Shown piece by piece: positions 8,076-16,732 of a DNA stretch of 57,055 nucleotides (the first letter of the stretch is position 1; every line of letters starts with the position of its first letter). Both the position numbers and the translations under genes were made by a program. The notes under the pieces were generated by a model, which was given only the letters and a program-made list of their open reading frames with translations, made no database searches and was not told the DNA's origin. The DNA is taken from the NCBI RefSeq assembly GCF_902706185.1, contig NZ_CACSJM010000017.1, positions 1 through 57,055 of the forward strand, given 5' to 3'. The stretch is from Roseomonas sp. 18066 (GTDB lineage: Bacteria > Pseudomonadota > Alphaproteobacteria > Acetobacterales > Acetobacteraceae).

Positions 8076-10571
8076 TCAGTAGGTGACGCGCAGGCTGCCG
8101 TCGCCCGTGTGGAACAGCGCCCCGGTGCCGAGCGCCGCCTTCGCGGTCGTGTTGTTGGTGTAGACAGGAACGCCGATGACCGAGACCTTTGGGGCCTGGA
8201 GGCGAACCTCCTTGCCGCCCTTCAGCAGGTTCACGCCCGCCCCGACCGAGGTGTCGCCAACCCAGGTGATCATGGACGGGTCGGGATTGGGGCTGACGTC
8301 AGCCCACGGCCCGGCGATATCCATGCCAAGGGTGGGGTGGTCGTTCAGGTCGTAATTCAGCATGTAGAGGCTCGCCACGCCGCCGGGGGCGACATAGCCG
8401 CGCGCCTTGGTATGGGACTTGCTGAAATTGGCCCCGCGCCACGCGCCATTGGTGGCGAACAGCCGCCCGCTCTTGATGAAGAAGGCGAAGTTGGTCCCGT
8501 TGGCCTTGGTGTTCGACAGATACAGCTCACGGCTCTCTTCATCCTCGCGGGTGAAGCGGAAGCTGTTGTCAGTATCGATGTAGACCTGCGTCCCGCGCAT
8601 CCAGAGCGGCAGCGCGTATGACGAGAAGAAAGAAGCACCCCAGTGGATGTTCGTCCAGGACCCTTCCAGCTTCAACCCAACGAAGGTGGGGTCGGGGTAG
8701 TCGGCGTTGGCGTCGAACGAGCCCTTGTTCACCGACAGCGCCATGTTCTCGTCGCCGAGGTACCAGGCGTTCTGGTAGCCGAAGGCGAAGCAGGCGTTGA
8801 GCATGCCGCCGTCCCAGCCATACAGGCGGAAGCCGACGCCCATGCGATGCGCCACGTTGTAGGTCGCGGCGGGGTCGTCGCCCTCGCGGCTGCCCAGCGC
8901 GCCGGCATAAGTCAAGTCAAGGTCGAAGGTGGTAGCGGTCGGCGTCGCAATGACCTTCCACCGGCCATATAAATAGGACTGCACGGCGGGGGAGCCGACA
9001 GGCGGGATATCCGACAGCACGCACAGGTCACCGACCGCGAACGGATGCGGCACAGCGCCCGTGGAGACGCGGACCTTGCCCGCCCCGTTGTTGGTCACCG
9101 CGACGATGGTCGGGTGCGTCTCGAAGTCGCTGCCCCACGAAAGCATCGCGTTGTTGAACGTGATGTCTTCCATCTTGGAGACGTCGAAGCTGCCGGCCCA
9201 GTAGATGCCGTTGGTGTTGTCACCGAAGATATTGGCCAGCTTGCCGCGCGACAGGCCCGAGGCGAAGAAGGCCGTATCAAAGCCGATGATGGTCGCGCCA
9301 TCCACCGTGGCGTCATTGACGTTTTCGCCATTGGTGAAGAGCATCAGCCCTTCGGGATTGGTGCCCGTGTAGCCAGCGAAGTGCGACTGGTAGGGCACGT
9401 CCAGCAGCTCCAGCGTCGTGGAGTTGATGACGTGGGCATAGTGTCGGCCCGTCAGCTCGGGGCGACCGAAGCGCTCACCTCCGACGACATTTATGAAGTG
9501 AGCACTGCGGGTATCGACGCCCTTCAGCTTGCCGTTGCCGGTCGCCTTGGCGGTCAGCCCGTGCGCGGTGTTCAGGGTGACGCGGGTGCGGTTGTAGGCC
9601 CACTCCCCCGTCCCGCCATTGGCACTGCCAGACGAGATGGCGGTGATATAGCGCCGCACGTCCTTGTTGCCGATGATGGCGATGCCCTTGCGGCGGCTCA
9701 GCTCGGTCTTCAGGTCGGCCAGGTTGCCCGCGCCCTTGGTCCAGCCACGGCGCACGATGTTGGGATTGCGGACCACGCCGCCATGCAGCCGGATCGACCA
9801 GGCGGGATCAATCATGATGCGCGGGAAAATGGTGTTGTAGTCGGACACGATGCCGATGCGCGACGTGCCGGCGATCAGCTCGCCACCGATCGGGATGGTC
9901 AGGTCAGCGCCGAGAATGTGGTAGGCGCGGGCGTTCAGCCGCACCGGGCGACCATCACGCGCGCCCGCGTCCAGCGCCGCCTGAAGGCCCGGCTGGTCGT
10001 CGGAGGCGAGCACCTGCGGCGAAGAATAGAGGTCCTCGGCGTAAGCCGTGCCGGTTGCGCCCCACCAGGCGGGGTCATAGCCCGCTTCGGTGTTCTGGCG
10101 CACCCAGCGCCCCGGCGGCCGGGCCTTGCCGCCCGTGCCAGGATGGCTACCGTAGATCGGCGTGAAGATCGCCGGGTCCTGCACGCGGGTATTCGACTTG
10201 ATCACGCTTGCGACGAAGCGGCCGTTGGCCAGCGGCTGCGGGTGACCTGTGACCTCGAACGCTTGGCCGGCGAGCCAGCCGTGGTTCTCGGTGAAGGTGT
10301 ACTCGGAGTAGGCGTTGTCGGGGCCGGTGCCCACGTTCACGCGCCGGGTCGTGGAGATGCTGCGATCCGGCAGGTCAGCGGCGCGGATCAGGATGGCGTC
10401 ATCGGCGGGGGCGAAGCTGTCGGGCTGCCAAACGAAGGTTCCCTCGAAGCCATCGAAGGGCGCGGTGCGGCCGTTGACCGTGACAACCATGCCCGAAGAG
10501 CGGGAGGCGGCGGGGATCGCCAACATGTCGGCAAGCAGGTCAGCGACTTGGGTGGTGGCGTTGTAAGCCAA
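8076..10571 (-). CDS. Phage-type right-handed beta-helix protein (pectate-lyase-like, tailspike-like)
   Basis: 831 aa from a TTG at 10571 preceded by AGGAGA 6 bases upstream; the ATG at 10625 has no ribosome site and overlaps the LexA box. The N-terminal 180 residues (AYNATTQVADLLADML onward) look like an assembly or head domain. From about 189, DDQPGLQAALDAG followed by RLNARAYHIL and ADLTIPIGGELIAGTS is the entry of a Pectate_lyase_3-type beta-helix, with many short Asn/Gly-rich strands after it. There is no signal peptide. Phage tailspikes and glycan depolymerases have this design; substrate unknown. A LexA box lies 58 bases upstream. It is a stand-alone gene with no other tail genes nearby. 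Confidence 0.75.
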   Translation of the reverse strand: MAYNATTQVADLLADMLAIPAASRSSGMVVTVNGRTAPFDGFEGTFVWQPDSFAPADDAILIRAADLPDRSISTTRRVNVGTGPDNAYSEYTFTENHGWLAGQAFEVTGHPQPLANGRFVASVIKSNTRVQDPAIFTPIYGSHPGTGGKARPPGRWVRQNTEAGYDPAWWGATGTAYAEDLYSSPQVLASDDQPGLQAALDAGARDGRPVRLNARAYHILGADLTIPIGGELIAGTSRIGIVSDYNTIFPRIMIDPAWSIRLHGGVVRNPNIVRRGWTKGAGNLADLKTELSRRKGIAIIGNKDVRRYITAISSGSANGGTGEWAYNRTRVTLNTAHGLTAKATGNGKLKGVDTRSAHFINVVGGERFGRPELTGRHYAHVINSTTLELLDVPYQSHFAGYTGTNPEGLMLFTNGENVNDATVDGATIIGFDTAFFASGLSRGKLANIFGDNTNGIYWAGSFDVSKMEDITFNNAMLSWGSDFETHPTIVAVTNNGAGKVRVSTGAVPHPFAVGDLCVLSDIPPVGSPAVQSYLYGRWKVIATPTATTFDLDLTYAGALGSREGDDPAATYNVAHRMGVGFRLYGWDGGMLNACFAFGYQNAWYLGDENMALSVNKGSFDANADYPDPTFVGLKLEGSWTNIHWGASFFSSYALPLWMRGTQVYIDTDNSFRFTREDEESRELYLSNTKANGTNFAFFIKSGRLFATNGAWRGANFSKSHTKARGYVAPGGVASLYMLNYDLNDHPTLGMDIAGPWADVSPNPDPSMITWVGDTSVGAGVNLLKGGKEVRLQAPKVSVIGVPVYTNNTTAKAALGTGALFHTGDGSLRVTY

Positions 10572-10628
10572 AGCGGTTCTCCTGTGGAAGTCGGGCAATC
10601 CGACCCAGGAAGGAAATCCCATTATGGG

Positions 10629-10643
10629 GAACAAATAAAGAAC
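10629..10643. promoter_or_regulatory. LexA (SOS) box upstream of the beta-helix gene at 8076
   Basis: GAACAAATAAAGAAC, an exact GAAC-N7-GAAC (GTTC-N7-GTTC on the gene strand), the direct-repeat LexA site of Alphaproteobacteria. It lies 58 bases upstream of the TTG start. The same motif precedes the umu-like and imu operons of this window, which supports its identity. Confidence 0.72.
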
Positions 10644-10686
10644 AATTTCCAGGAAGGGGACATAATTCCTGCGCCTTGGTTGTAAG

Positions 10687-10925
10687 CTAGTCCTCTGCTG
10701 GTTCGGTCGTGCGGGCGATCCGCCGAGAAGCTGGATGCCGGGCGTGCAGGGCGGCGGCCTCGGCAGCATCGGGCCGCAGCAGCCAGGCGGTCACCGCGTC
10801 GGGGATGCCAGCGTGGCCGTTAGCCATTTGCGTACGGTGATTGGCAGTTGATGCAGCCGCTCAGCTGCTTGGGCGCGCGACCGGCCGATCAGATCTAGGG
10901 CCTCGGCGAATTAGCTTGGCCCCAT
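10687..10925 (-). pseudogene. Frameshifted copy of the small HTH gene at 15641
   Basis: The leftward strand reads FAEALDLIGRSRAQAAERLHQLP then ITVRKW, closely matching FSDALDAIGWTRAKAADELCQLP and VTVRQW of the intact gene. After KW the frame must shift to continue GIPDAVTAWLLRPDAAEAAALHARH, and a TAA stands where the intact gene has a Glu codon near the start. It is therefore dead. It ends about 115 bases upstream of the beta-helix start, in the same direction. A single operator half (GCACGATAA) remains at 10973-10981. Confidence 0.75.
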
Positions 10926-11225
10926 CGCCCGGATTGGCGCCAAGGCAACAGGCGCCTGGCCAGCGGGCTTTTGCACGATAATCCTGCACTATCGCCGCCA
11001 TCGGCTTGGAGCAAAAGCTTTCGGCGAATGGCCTGCTATCTGGGCGGATTGATGTAGGCTGCTGGCAAGGGCCGTTCATGCCACCACGGCCTCATCGTAG
11101 CATTTTCACATTTCTTCATTCTCATACGCGGTAAGAATCTTCGTCATTCCAGGGGAAGTGCAGATAATCTTGAATCATAGAATATCTGAATAAATAATGG
11201 TGGATGGCCAGGCGACCATTGAACT
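10926..11225. other. Intergenic region with an operator half-site
   Basis: About 300 bases, AT-rich towards the right. It contains GCACGATAA at 10973-10981, identical to one arm of the palindrome at 15899-15923 in front of the intact HTH gene; the partner arm is degraded. No gene is recognised. Confidence 0.5.
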
Positions 11226-12866
11226 CTAAAGCCGAGGCGTTTTTCGCTCAGCAAAGCGCTGAATTTCATCCACGACTTGCCCGACGTCCACCGACCATTC
11301 ATGGTTTAGAATATTTGGCCGAACGACATGTAGCGCGTGACGATGGCCTCTCAGTTGAGAAATCCGCACCATGTTGTGGCGAATTGAAATCCATCTCGTC
11401 AGCACTGGCATAATTTCGAAGACCGTCTTGCCGCTACCGCGGCCCAGCAAGTGGACCATACTGGCACCATGTGGCGCCACCACCACACCGGCGCCCTGCA
11501 CCAAGCCGATCTGCTCTGCCAGGGTCAATTCGGAGAGCGCAACGCAATGAAAACCGGCCTGGCTCAGGCGCACTTCTAACTGGGCTTCGTTCAACAATGG
11601 ACGGCGGGCGGTGTCACGGCGCGTGAGGTAAATTCGTTCGGCCGTACTGGCTAGGGCTTGGTCCGCTAAAATCCCAAAGCCTTCGGCATAAGCTTGCCAA
11701 TTCCCCATACAGGCTATGTGGCGATCGGCGACGTAGAGGCGGCCGACATGCAGCGCATCACCCACCCGGCGCAGCGGAAAAGGATTCTTCCGCAGCATTG
11801 TCAGAGCATCTAGTTGATAGGTTGGCGTCTGATCGTGCAGCAGATATGGGATCTCGGATGCCGACGCCTGCAATGTCCAGAACAGCGATGGTAGCCATTC
11901 GGCATACCAATGATAGAAGCCCGCCCTCTCTATGGCGAGAACAGCCTCGGAGACATGGTCGGCTGCAGTTTGTGCCTGCAAACTAGAAGGTACCAGAAGT
12001 CGACCAGCATCATGCAGAACCGTTCCGTCGGCCTGCCAAATTTGTCCCTGCCGGTTGACGAAAACGTCTTCATACTGTCGGACACGCGGCAGAGGTGGAT
12101 TATGCAGACGTCTGCTGAAGTCCGCTTCGCGCTGGCGGATCTCGGCAAGATCTGTCGGTGGGATGGCGGCCGCATTGAAGATCGTCAGTGGCTCCGGCTG
12201 TGGAGACAGTTGCAGCGCAATGGCAGGAGTGGCGACGAAACCGTGGAGGGCTTGCCGCGCGGCCGGCGTCTCTGCGTGCCTATTAAACAATCGATTACGG
12301 ATGTCGCGGGCGCGGATCGTCAGACTTTGGTCCGCTCTCTGGGCAACGGCGCGGTTGAGCACCGCTACGCACTTCATTCGCAGGTTCGGATTCAGCAGTA
12401 GCGCTGGGTCATGCAGCAAAATTTCAAGCGCTGCTTCCTGCTGTTGACCTGTGGATAGTCTCAGGGCGATTTCAGCGCGGATGTGCGGCGGCAGCACATG
12501 GTCCATGCCGGCAGCGATCACTGCTTTTAGCGCCGGCTCAGACCTAGTTTCCGCTGCCGCAGTCGTCAGATAAAGCCAAGTGCGCGGCCGCAACGCCGCA
12601 GCACTATGCGCGACAATCACCTTGAGTACATCGTCACAAAGTGCTTGCCACTGGCCCACCTTGGCCAGCTTTGCTGTGCTGAGTTCCAATGCCAGCGACG
12701 CTGTGGGTGACACCATGATAAGCACCTCAGCATCCGGTAACTTTGACGATGCCGCTGAAGACGGTAAGCGGGCAGATAGGCGAGACATCAGCACAGCCGG
12801 TGCGGACTCGAAACACGCAAAATCACGTGGGGGCAACGGCTGGCTATCAACAGCCGCATGAAACAC
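11226..12866 (-). CDS. GT61 (DUF563) family glycosyltransferase
   Basis: 546 aa. The C-terminal half carries the GT61 pattern: VFVNRQGQIWQADG, ERIYLTRRDTARRPLLNE, LSELTLAEQIGLVQGAGVVV and APHGAS at 464-469, then FEIMP. The N-terminal 200 residues are Ala/Leu-rich helices without a recognised domain, possibly repeat-like and interacting. The start is GTG at 12866; ATGs downstream are alternatives. It probably adds a sugar to capsule, LPS or an exopolymer. It follows the pyruvyl transferase gene by 30 bases, an operon of two. Confidence 0.78.
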   Translation of the reverse strand: MFHAAVDSQPLPPRDFACFESAPAVLMSRLSARLPSSAASSKLPDAEVLIMVSPTASLALELSTAKLAKVGQWQALCDDVLKVIVAHSAAALRPRTWLYLTTAAAETRSEPALKAVIAAGMDHVLPPHIRAEIALRLSTGQQQEAALEILLHDPALLLNPNLRMKCVAVLNRAVAQRADQSLTIRARDIRNRLFNRHAETPAARQALHGFVATPAIALQLSPQPEPLTIFNAAAIPPTDLAEIRQREADFSRRLHNPPLPRVRQYEDVFVNRQGQIWQADGTVLHDAGRLLVPSSLQAQTAADHVSEAVLAIERAGFYHWYAEWLPSLFWTLQASASEIPYLLHDQTPTYQLDALTMLRKNPFPLRRVGDALHVGRLYVADRHIACMGNWQAYAEGFGILADQALASTAERIYLTRRDTARRPLLNEAQLEVRLSQAGFHCVALSELTLAEQIGLVQGAGVVVAPHGASMVHLLGRGSGKTVFEIMPVLTRWISIRHNMVRISQLRGHRHALHVVRPNILNHEWSVDVGQVVDEIQRFAERKTPRL

Positions 12867-12896
12867 TCTGAAGCTATGAAGAGATCCCTATGGGCA

Positions 12897-13901
12897 TCAG
12901 AACGGAATCGCAGCCATATCCTCTTCGTTGATCTTCCACGAGACGTCCTCGTAATTGACGACGCTGTTAAACGGGAATGCTTCGAAAAGCGCTGCCTCAC
13001 TCCGGTGAGTGGTCGGCTCGTACATGGCATCAACTGCAGCTATAACTCGATCCCATGGCGTCTCCTGGCTGGTCGGCTGGCCGAATGCCGGCAACGTCTT
13101 ACGCCCCGCGCCCAGGTAAAAATCGGCCACGCGGTGATCGACCTCGCCGCCTGCCAAGTCCATCGTCTCGGCCTGTGATTTGCTCCGTGGCGGGAAGTAG
13201 AGACAAGGGATGCGATAGGCATCCGCCAAAATTAGCCCGTGGAATGACGTGCTGACGATCCGCTTACAGGACAAAATAGTCTCGAGCTGTGCCTTGAAGC
13301 CTTCCCAACCGGCTTGGTGGTAGGTTGGCACAACTCGCACGCCGTCCAATGGGCTAATCCGCATGCGAACTCTGTCTGCTTTCGGCTGTGCCGTCGCTGA
13401 CTTTGTGGCCAGTCCCGAGATATGCGGGATGACGCCCAGTTCTATAGTCTTCTCGACCTTTGGGTTGAGAATGCGCGGCAGAAACCAACCGGGATCGCCA
13501 TAGACTGCTGGTGCGTGGATCTCGTTTTCAAGCAGGAGGCGGCGAGTGTTCGGGCCGCGAGCCGCGTGGATGACGTAGTTGGTCCCCGGCGCAGGCGCGA
13601 AAGCGGTCTCCTTGTTTCCAAAGGCTCGTAGCTTCGCGTCGAAACCCGTACCCCAGAAGTGCGCCGTGCCGCGCCGGAAGCCCTGCCCAATGGTGCCAAT
13701 GGCAGCCATGCGAGGGGTATCTGCTTGGAAGCTGCGCGGGTCGAGCCGGCGGCCGGACATGGCGCTTACGACCACAGCGCTTAGTGAGTCTCCGAAATTG
13801 CCAATGCCTTGCCGATCAGCACGGACCCAAGCCAGGGGGATCTTACCTCCCAGCCTCCGCATCTCGTCTTCGAGATCTGGGTAATGGCTATAAGTCCCCA
13901 T
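12897..13901 (-). CDS. Polysaccharide pyruvyl transferase family protein
   Basis: 334 aa. GIGNFGDSLSAVVV near 33-46 and ILSCKRIVSTSFHGLILADAYRIP near 205-228 are the two hallmark segments of the pyruvyl transferase family (CsaB/WcaK-like), which put ketal-pyruvate on surface sugars and are GT-B-like in fold; some members are glycosyltransferases. There is no signal peptide. The start is an ATG with AAGGG just upstream. First gene of the pair with the GT61 enzyme; both sit between two SOS-box beta-helix genes. Confidence 0.82.
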   Translation of the reverse strand: MGTYSHYPDLEDEMRRLGGKIPLAWVRADRQGIGNFGDSLSAVVVSAMSGRRLDPRSFQADTPRMAAIGTIGQGFRRGTAHFWGTGFDAKLRAFGNKETAFAPAPGTNYVIHAARGPNTRRLLLENEIHAPAVYGDPGWFLPRILNPKVEKTIELGVIPHISGLATKSATAQPKADRVRMRISPLDGVRVVPTYHQAGWEGFKAQLETILSCKRIVSTSFHGLILADAYRIPCLYFPPRSKSQAETMDLAGGEVDHRVADFYLGAGRKTLPAFGQPTSQETPWDRVIAAVDAMYEPTTHRSEAALFEAFPFNSVVNYEDVSWKINEEDMAAIPF

Positions 13902-14309
13902 GACGCCCTTCCAAAGCAGCAGCTGAGCTTAGACCATCCGAGAAATGCGAAGAAGCCCTAGGCGTAACCTTCGGCGATGGCACCAATGCATGAGGACACC
14001 GCCGCTCTAGCCCCATCTCATAGGCACATTGAGGACGGCGGATGCCGTTAAGCCAGCCTTCTGGAATTTGGAGGTAGCACGTTGTTACGATGCAGCGGCC
14101 GACGTTCCAGTGCTGCCGATCACTGAATTGGATCCGCCTCTCGGTGACCGGCGAAGGCTTTGGCGTCGTCCCCAAGCCCGCCATTGCCCTGCAACCGTCA
14201 GAACAACATCGATGAAGGGTGATTAGGGGCTTGCGCTAGGGGCCGCACAAACCAGGCCCACCTCACAAATTTGCGATGGCGGCGGCAGGATTATTTTCTT
14301 GTTTTGTAG
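13902..14309. other. Intergenic region
   Basis: About 400 bases between divergent genes. Short open frames exist but none resembles a known protein or has a good ribosome site. Its right end holds the SOS promoter of the gene at 14377. Confidence 0.5.
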
Positions 14310-14324
14310 GAACAAACGGGGAAC
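14310..14324. promoter_or_regulatory. LexA (SOS) box upstream of the beta-helix gene at 14377
   Basis: GAACAAACGGGGAAC, an exact GAAC-N7-GAAC, 52 bases before the ATG. The position matches the site of the other beta-helix gene (58 bases upstream), although the repeat orientation relative to the gene is reversed. Confidence 0.7.
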
Positions 14325-14376
14325 AAAAGCCTCGGCGGCCGGATTTTCCTAAGCCGCATATTCAGCGAGGATCTCC

Positions 14377-15528
14377 ATGCGCAATCCCGTCACAGAGTTC
14401 GGTGCCGTCGGCAACGGCACGACCGATGATACGGCCGCCATCCAGGCGGCGCTGAACACCGGCGACAGCGTTCAGCTGCCCCGTGGCAAATTTAAGCTGA
14501 CCGCACCGCTGGTCTTCAAGACCCACGGCCAGATGCTGATCGGCGAGAACAAAGGGCCGTCCGGTTCGGTTCTCTATCCGGTAGGCTCGTTGCCCGCGGT
14601 TCGTTTCTCCGGCTCGTTCCTGTTCAACACCATGCAGGATCTTCGGATTGAAGCCGCCGACTGCACCGGCAATGCACTGGAGGTTGTCGGCGCTGTCGGC
14701 AACGCCGCCGAGCGGCACTACATCCGCGACATCATGATTAACAGCCCCTGGGTGGGCGCCTACGTCCGGCGCTTCAACACGCTTACCTTCGAGAACGTCA
14801 ACATCCAGGGCGTGCGCGGCCCGCGCGGCTTCGTCGCCGACTGCTCCGGCACGAGCAAGGACGCGCGGCGCGGCGATCTCCTCCGCCTGAAGACGGTCTC
14901 CGTTTCGATCCACAACGCCGGCACCGCCTTCTACTTCGATGGCGACATCGGCGGCATCCAGATGGAGAGCACCTCCACTGTCGGTCCCAACATCGGCTAT
15001 CACTTCGCCAACTCGTCGAACCTGACCGGCGGCAATGTCATCGCCTTCCTGCAGGCCTATGACATCCAGTGCGACTTTCCTGTCACCAATGCGATGAAGA
15101 TCGACGCCCTTGAAGGCGGCACCTTCACCAGCTGCTACTTCTTCGGCGCAACCACCAACCACCTGGTGGACGCCGTTGCGAGCGACCCGCAGCTGATCAA
15201 GCGCATCAAGTTCGTCTCGTCGAAGGTGAGCGGCGGCGCTTACTGCAACATCAACTTCAAGGGCCGCGACCTCGAAGTCGTTTCCTGTGAGGTGACGGAG
15301 CAGACGCCTATCCGCAACGCCGAAGGGGTCATGATCAATAAGGGCCAGTATCCGTCCATTGCGCTGCTCGCCGGCACCGGCCGCGGGACGTTCCTCGGTG
15401 GCATCTATGGCGACCTGAACTCCACCACCCAGATCCGCAACTATGGGATCTGGCGCGAGAACACCACGATCGGCGTCTTTCCGGCGGCGATCACCGGCTA
15501 CGGCATCAACGGGCTCAGCAACTTCTAA
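14377..15528 (+). CDS. Pectate-lyase-superfamily beta-helix protein
   Basis: 383 aa. It opens directly with the Pectate_lyase_3 signature: VTEFGAVGNGTTDDTAAIQ at about 5-23, AALNTG, then LPRGKFKLTAPL, followed by regular beta-helix strands (IQGVRGPRGFV, IGGIQMEST, GGTFTSCYFFG, CEVTEQTPIRN). There is no signal peptide. Such proteins bind or cut polysaccharides and are common as phage tailspikes; enzymatic residues cannot be assigned by eye. GAGGATCT precedes the ATG. It has a LexA box upstream and a strong terminator 60 bases after the stop, so it is its own transcription unit. It shares the DDxxxxQAAL entry motif with the 8076 gene. Confidence 0.8.
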   Translation: MRNPVTEFGAVGNGTTDDTAAIQAALNTGDSVQLPRGKFKLTAPLVFKTHGQMLIGENKGPSGSVLYPVGSLPAVRFSGSFLFNTMQDLRIEAADCTGNALEVVGAVGNAAERHYIRDIMINSPWVGAYVRRFNTLTFENVNIQGVRGPRGFVADCSGTSKDARRGDLLRLKTVSVSIHNAGTAFYFDGDIGGIQMESTSTVGPNIGYHFANSSNLTGGNVIAFLQAYDIQCDFPVTNAMKIDALEGGTFTSCYFFGATTNHLVDAVASDPQLIKRIKFVSSKVSGGAYCNINFKGRDLEVVSCEVTEQTPIRNAEGVMINKGQYPSIALLAGTGRGTFLGGIYGDLNSTTQIRNYGIWRENTTIGVFPAAITGYGINGLSNF

Positions 15529-15588
15529 AAGCTGGCCGATCCTACACAACGCGCCTGCACAGGTGCATATGGCCTTATGCGAGGAAGC

Positions 15589-15619
15589 GCCCCGTCGGTT
15601 ATCCGGCGGGGCTTTTTTT
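15589..15619 (+). terminator. Rho-independent terminator of the beta-helix gene
   Basis: GCCCCGTCGG, loop TTAT, CCGGCGGGGC (10-bp stem with one G-T pair) followed by seven T. It faces rightward, 60 bases after the stop at 15528. Confidence 0.92.
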
Positions 15620-15640
15620 CCTATATCACAGCGCCCCAGA

Positions 15641-15883
15641 TCATGATCGAGCAGGTCTGCCAATCCGTCGCGGCGGCAGGTGCCGCGCATGCAGCGCTGT
15701 GGCCTCGGCAGCATAGGGTCGCAGCCAGACGGTCACCTCATCGGGGATCGGCAGCCGACCGGTTGCCCATTGCCGAACGGTGACTGGCAACTGGCAGAGC
15801 TCGTCAGCTGCCTTTGCGCGCGTCCATCCGATGGCATCCAGCGCATCGGAGAATTCCAGATGCAGCATGGGGCGAAGGTTCAT
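15641..15883 (-). CDS. Small helix-turn-helix protein (Cro/XRE-like)
   Basis: 80 aa. The segment DALDAIGWTRAKAADELCQL, PVTVRQWATGRLPIPDEV is a compact HTH with the recognition helix around TVRQWATG, followed by a short Arg-rich tail. It is probably a DNA-binding regulator of the phage Cro type. A perfect palindrome lies 16-40 bases upstream of its ATG and is the likely operator. It converges on the beta-helix gene at 14377. A frameshifted paralogue lies at 10687-10925 beside the other beta-helix gene. Confidence 0.7.
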   Translation of the reverse strand: MNLRPMLHLEFSDALDAIGWTRAKAADELCQLPVTVRQWATGRLPIPDEVTVWLRPYAAEATALHARHLPPRRIGRPARS

Positions 15884-15898
15884 CGGGTGCTCTCGTCT

Positions 15899-15923
15899 GC
15901 ACGATAAGCTTTAGTTATCGTGC
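15899..15923. promoter_or_regulatory. Perfect palindrome, likely operator of the HTH gene
   Basis: GCACGATAA, 7-base centre GCTTTAG, TTATCGTGC: 9-bp perfect arms located 16 bases upstream of the HTH start. The size and position suit autoregulation by a small HTH dimer. One arm recurs at 10973-10981 upstream of the decayed paralogue. Confidence 0.65.
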
Positions 15924-16042
15924 GCAGGGCAGGGCGCGTGGGAGATGCCGCATTCATTGGTTTCACAGTGTCGTGCTACCGTTGCCCGCACGCATTAACA
16001 TGGGTTTGTAGCCTTCTCGGAAGGCGCTGCTAGACTTTCGCG

Positions 16043-16252
16043 ATGCCGCGGTTATTCGTTCGTCCCGATCACACGTTGCGCGTGTTTCCTGCTGTCCTGA
16101 TCGACGACGACCAGTGGCGCGCCAAAGCGGTGCTGACGACGACCAAAGACCAGCGCACCGTGGAAGCGACTTCGCCTCCCTGCAGTAGCCCACAAGCTGC
16201 GTACAAGGCGGCCATGACCTTGGCACGTCACGCGGCAGGCCTTTCAATTTGA
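16043..16252 (+). CDS. Small hypothetical protein, tandem copy 1
   Basis: 69 aa, MPRLFVRPDHTLRVFPAVL..., with a KAVLTTTKDQRTVEATSPPC core. It is a paralogue of the product of 16373-16585: both share MP.L..R.DH..RV, a .AVLT... strand, TVEATS.PC and SP..A. It is predicted to be a small alpha/beta cytoplasmic protein; no family is recognised. The conservation of the two copies argues that both are real genes. Confidence 0.6.
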   Translation: MPRLFVRPDHTLRVFPAVLIDDDQWRAKAVLTTTKDQRTVEATSPPCSSPQAAYKAAMTLARHAAGLSI

Positions 16253-16372
16253 CCACAGCCCTGGCTCATCGGGCCCGCCGTGCTGCGATCCTGCAACGCC
16301 ATATTCATGGCCATGACAAATTCCGCCGATGCTAATCTGGAATTTTTTGGAGCTTGGGATAAACCGCGGCCC

Positions 16373-16585
16373 ATGCCGCAGCTGATCATCCGCAGCGACC
16401 ATTCCATCAGGGTGTCCGCTCCCTCCGAAGCAGGCTCTGATTTGTGGATCCGCACCGCAGTCCTGACCATCGCCGCAACCGGCAAGACGGTTGAAGCGAC
16501 GTCGCGACCCTGCCCCAGCCCTGACGTCGCCCTGGCCGAGGTCGTGGCCATCGTCCGGCGGCAGGCTGGTTTTTCGCCCGACTGA
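16373..16585 (+). CDS. Small hypothetical protein, tandem copy 2
   Basis: 70 aa from the ATG at 16373 (MPQLIIRSDHSIRV), chosen because it aligns with the start of the neighbouring copy; an earlier in-frame ATG at 16280 would add 31 unrelated residues. Shared core TAVLTIAATGKTVEATSRPC with PSPDVAL after it. Function unknown. The pair arose by local duplication and diverged considerably. Confidence 0.6.
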   Translation: MPQLIIRSDHSIRVSAPSEAGSDLWIRTAVLTIAATGKTVEATSRPCPSPDVALAEVVAIVRRQAGFSPD

Positions 16586-16732
16586 CCCCTTCCGGCGATG
16601 CCCCATTTGCGCCCATGAAAACTTCCGCCTCGCGGAATTGCGATCATCAGCGCAGTCTTCGAAGCTAGACATTACCGCTAGTACATGTCGAAATATCGGT
16701 AATTTCCAATTATTGAGAAACGGCGCCCGCCC

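Noticed and set aside
9045..10685. Long + strand frame opposite the beta-helix gene, and the similar minus-strand frame opposite 14377-15528
   Set aside because: Ala/Val/Gly/Arg-rich antisense translation without domains; the sense genes have clear families, ribosome sites and promoters.
13888..14184. Leftward 98-codon frame upstream of the pyruvyl transferase gene
   Set aside because: No family, no ribosome site and no similarity to the neighbouring glycan enzymes.
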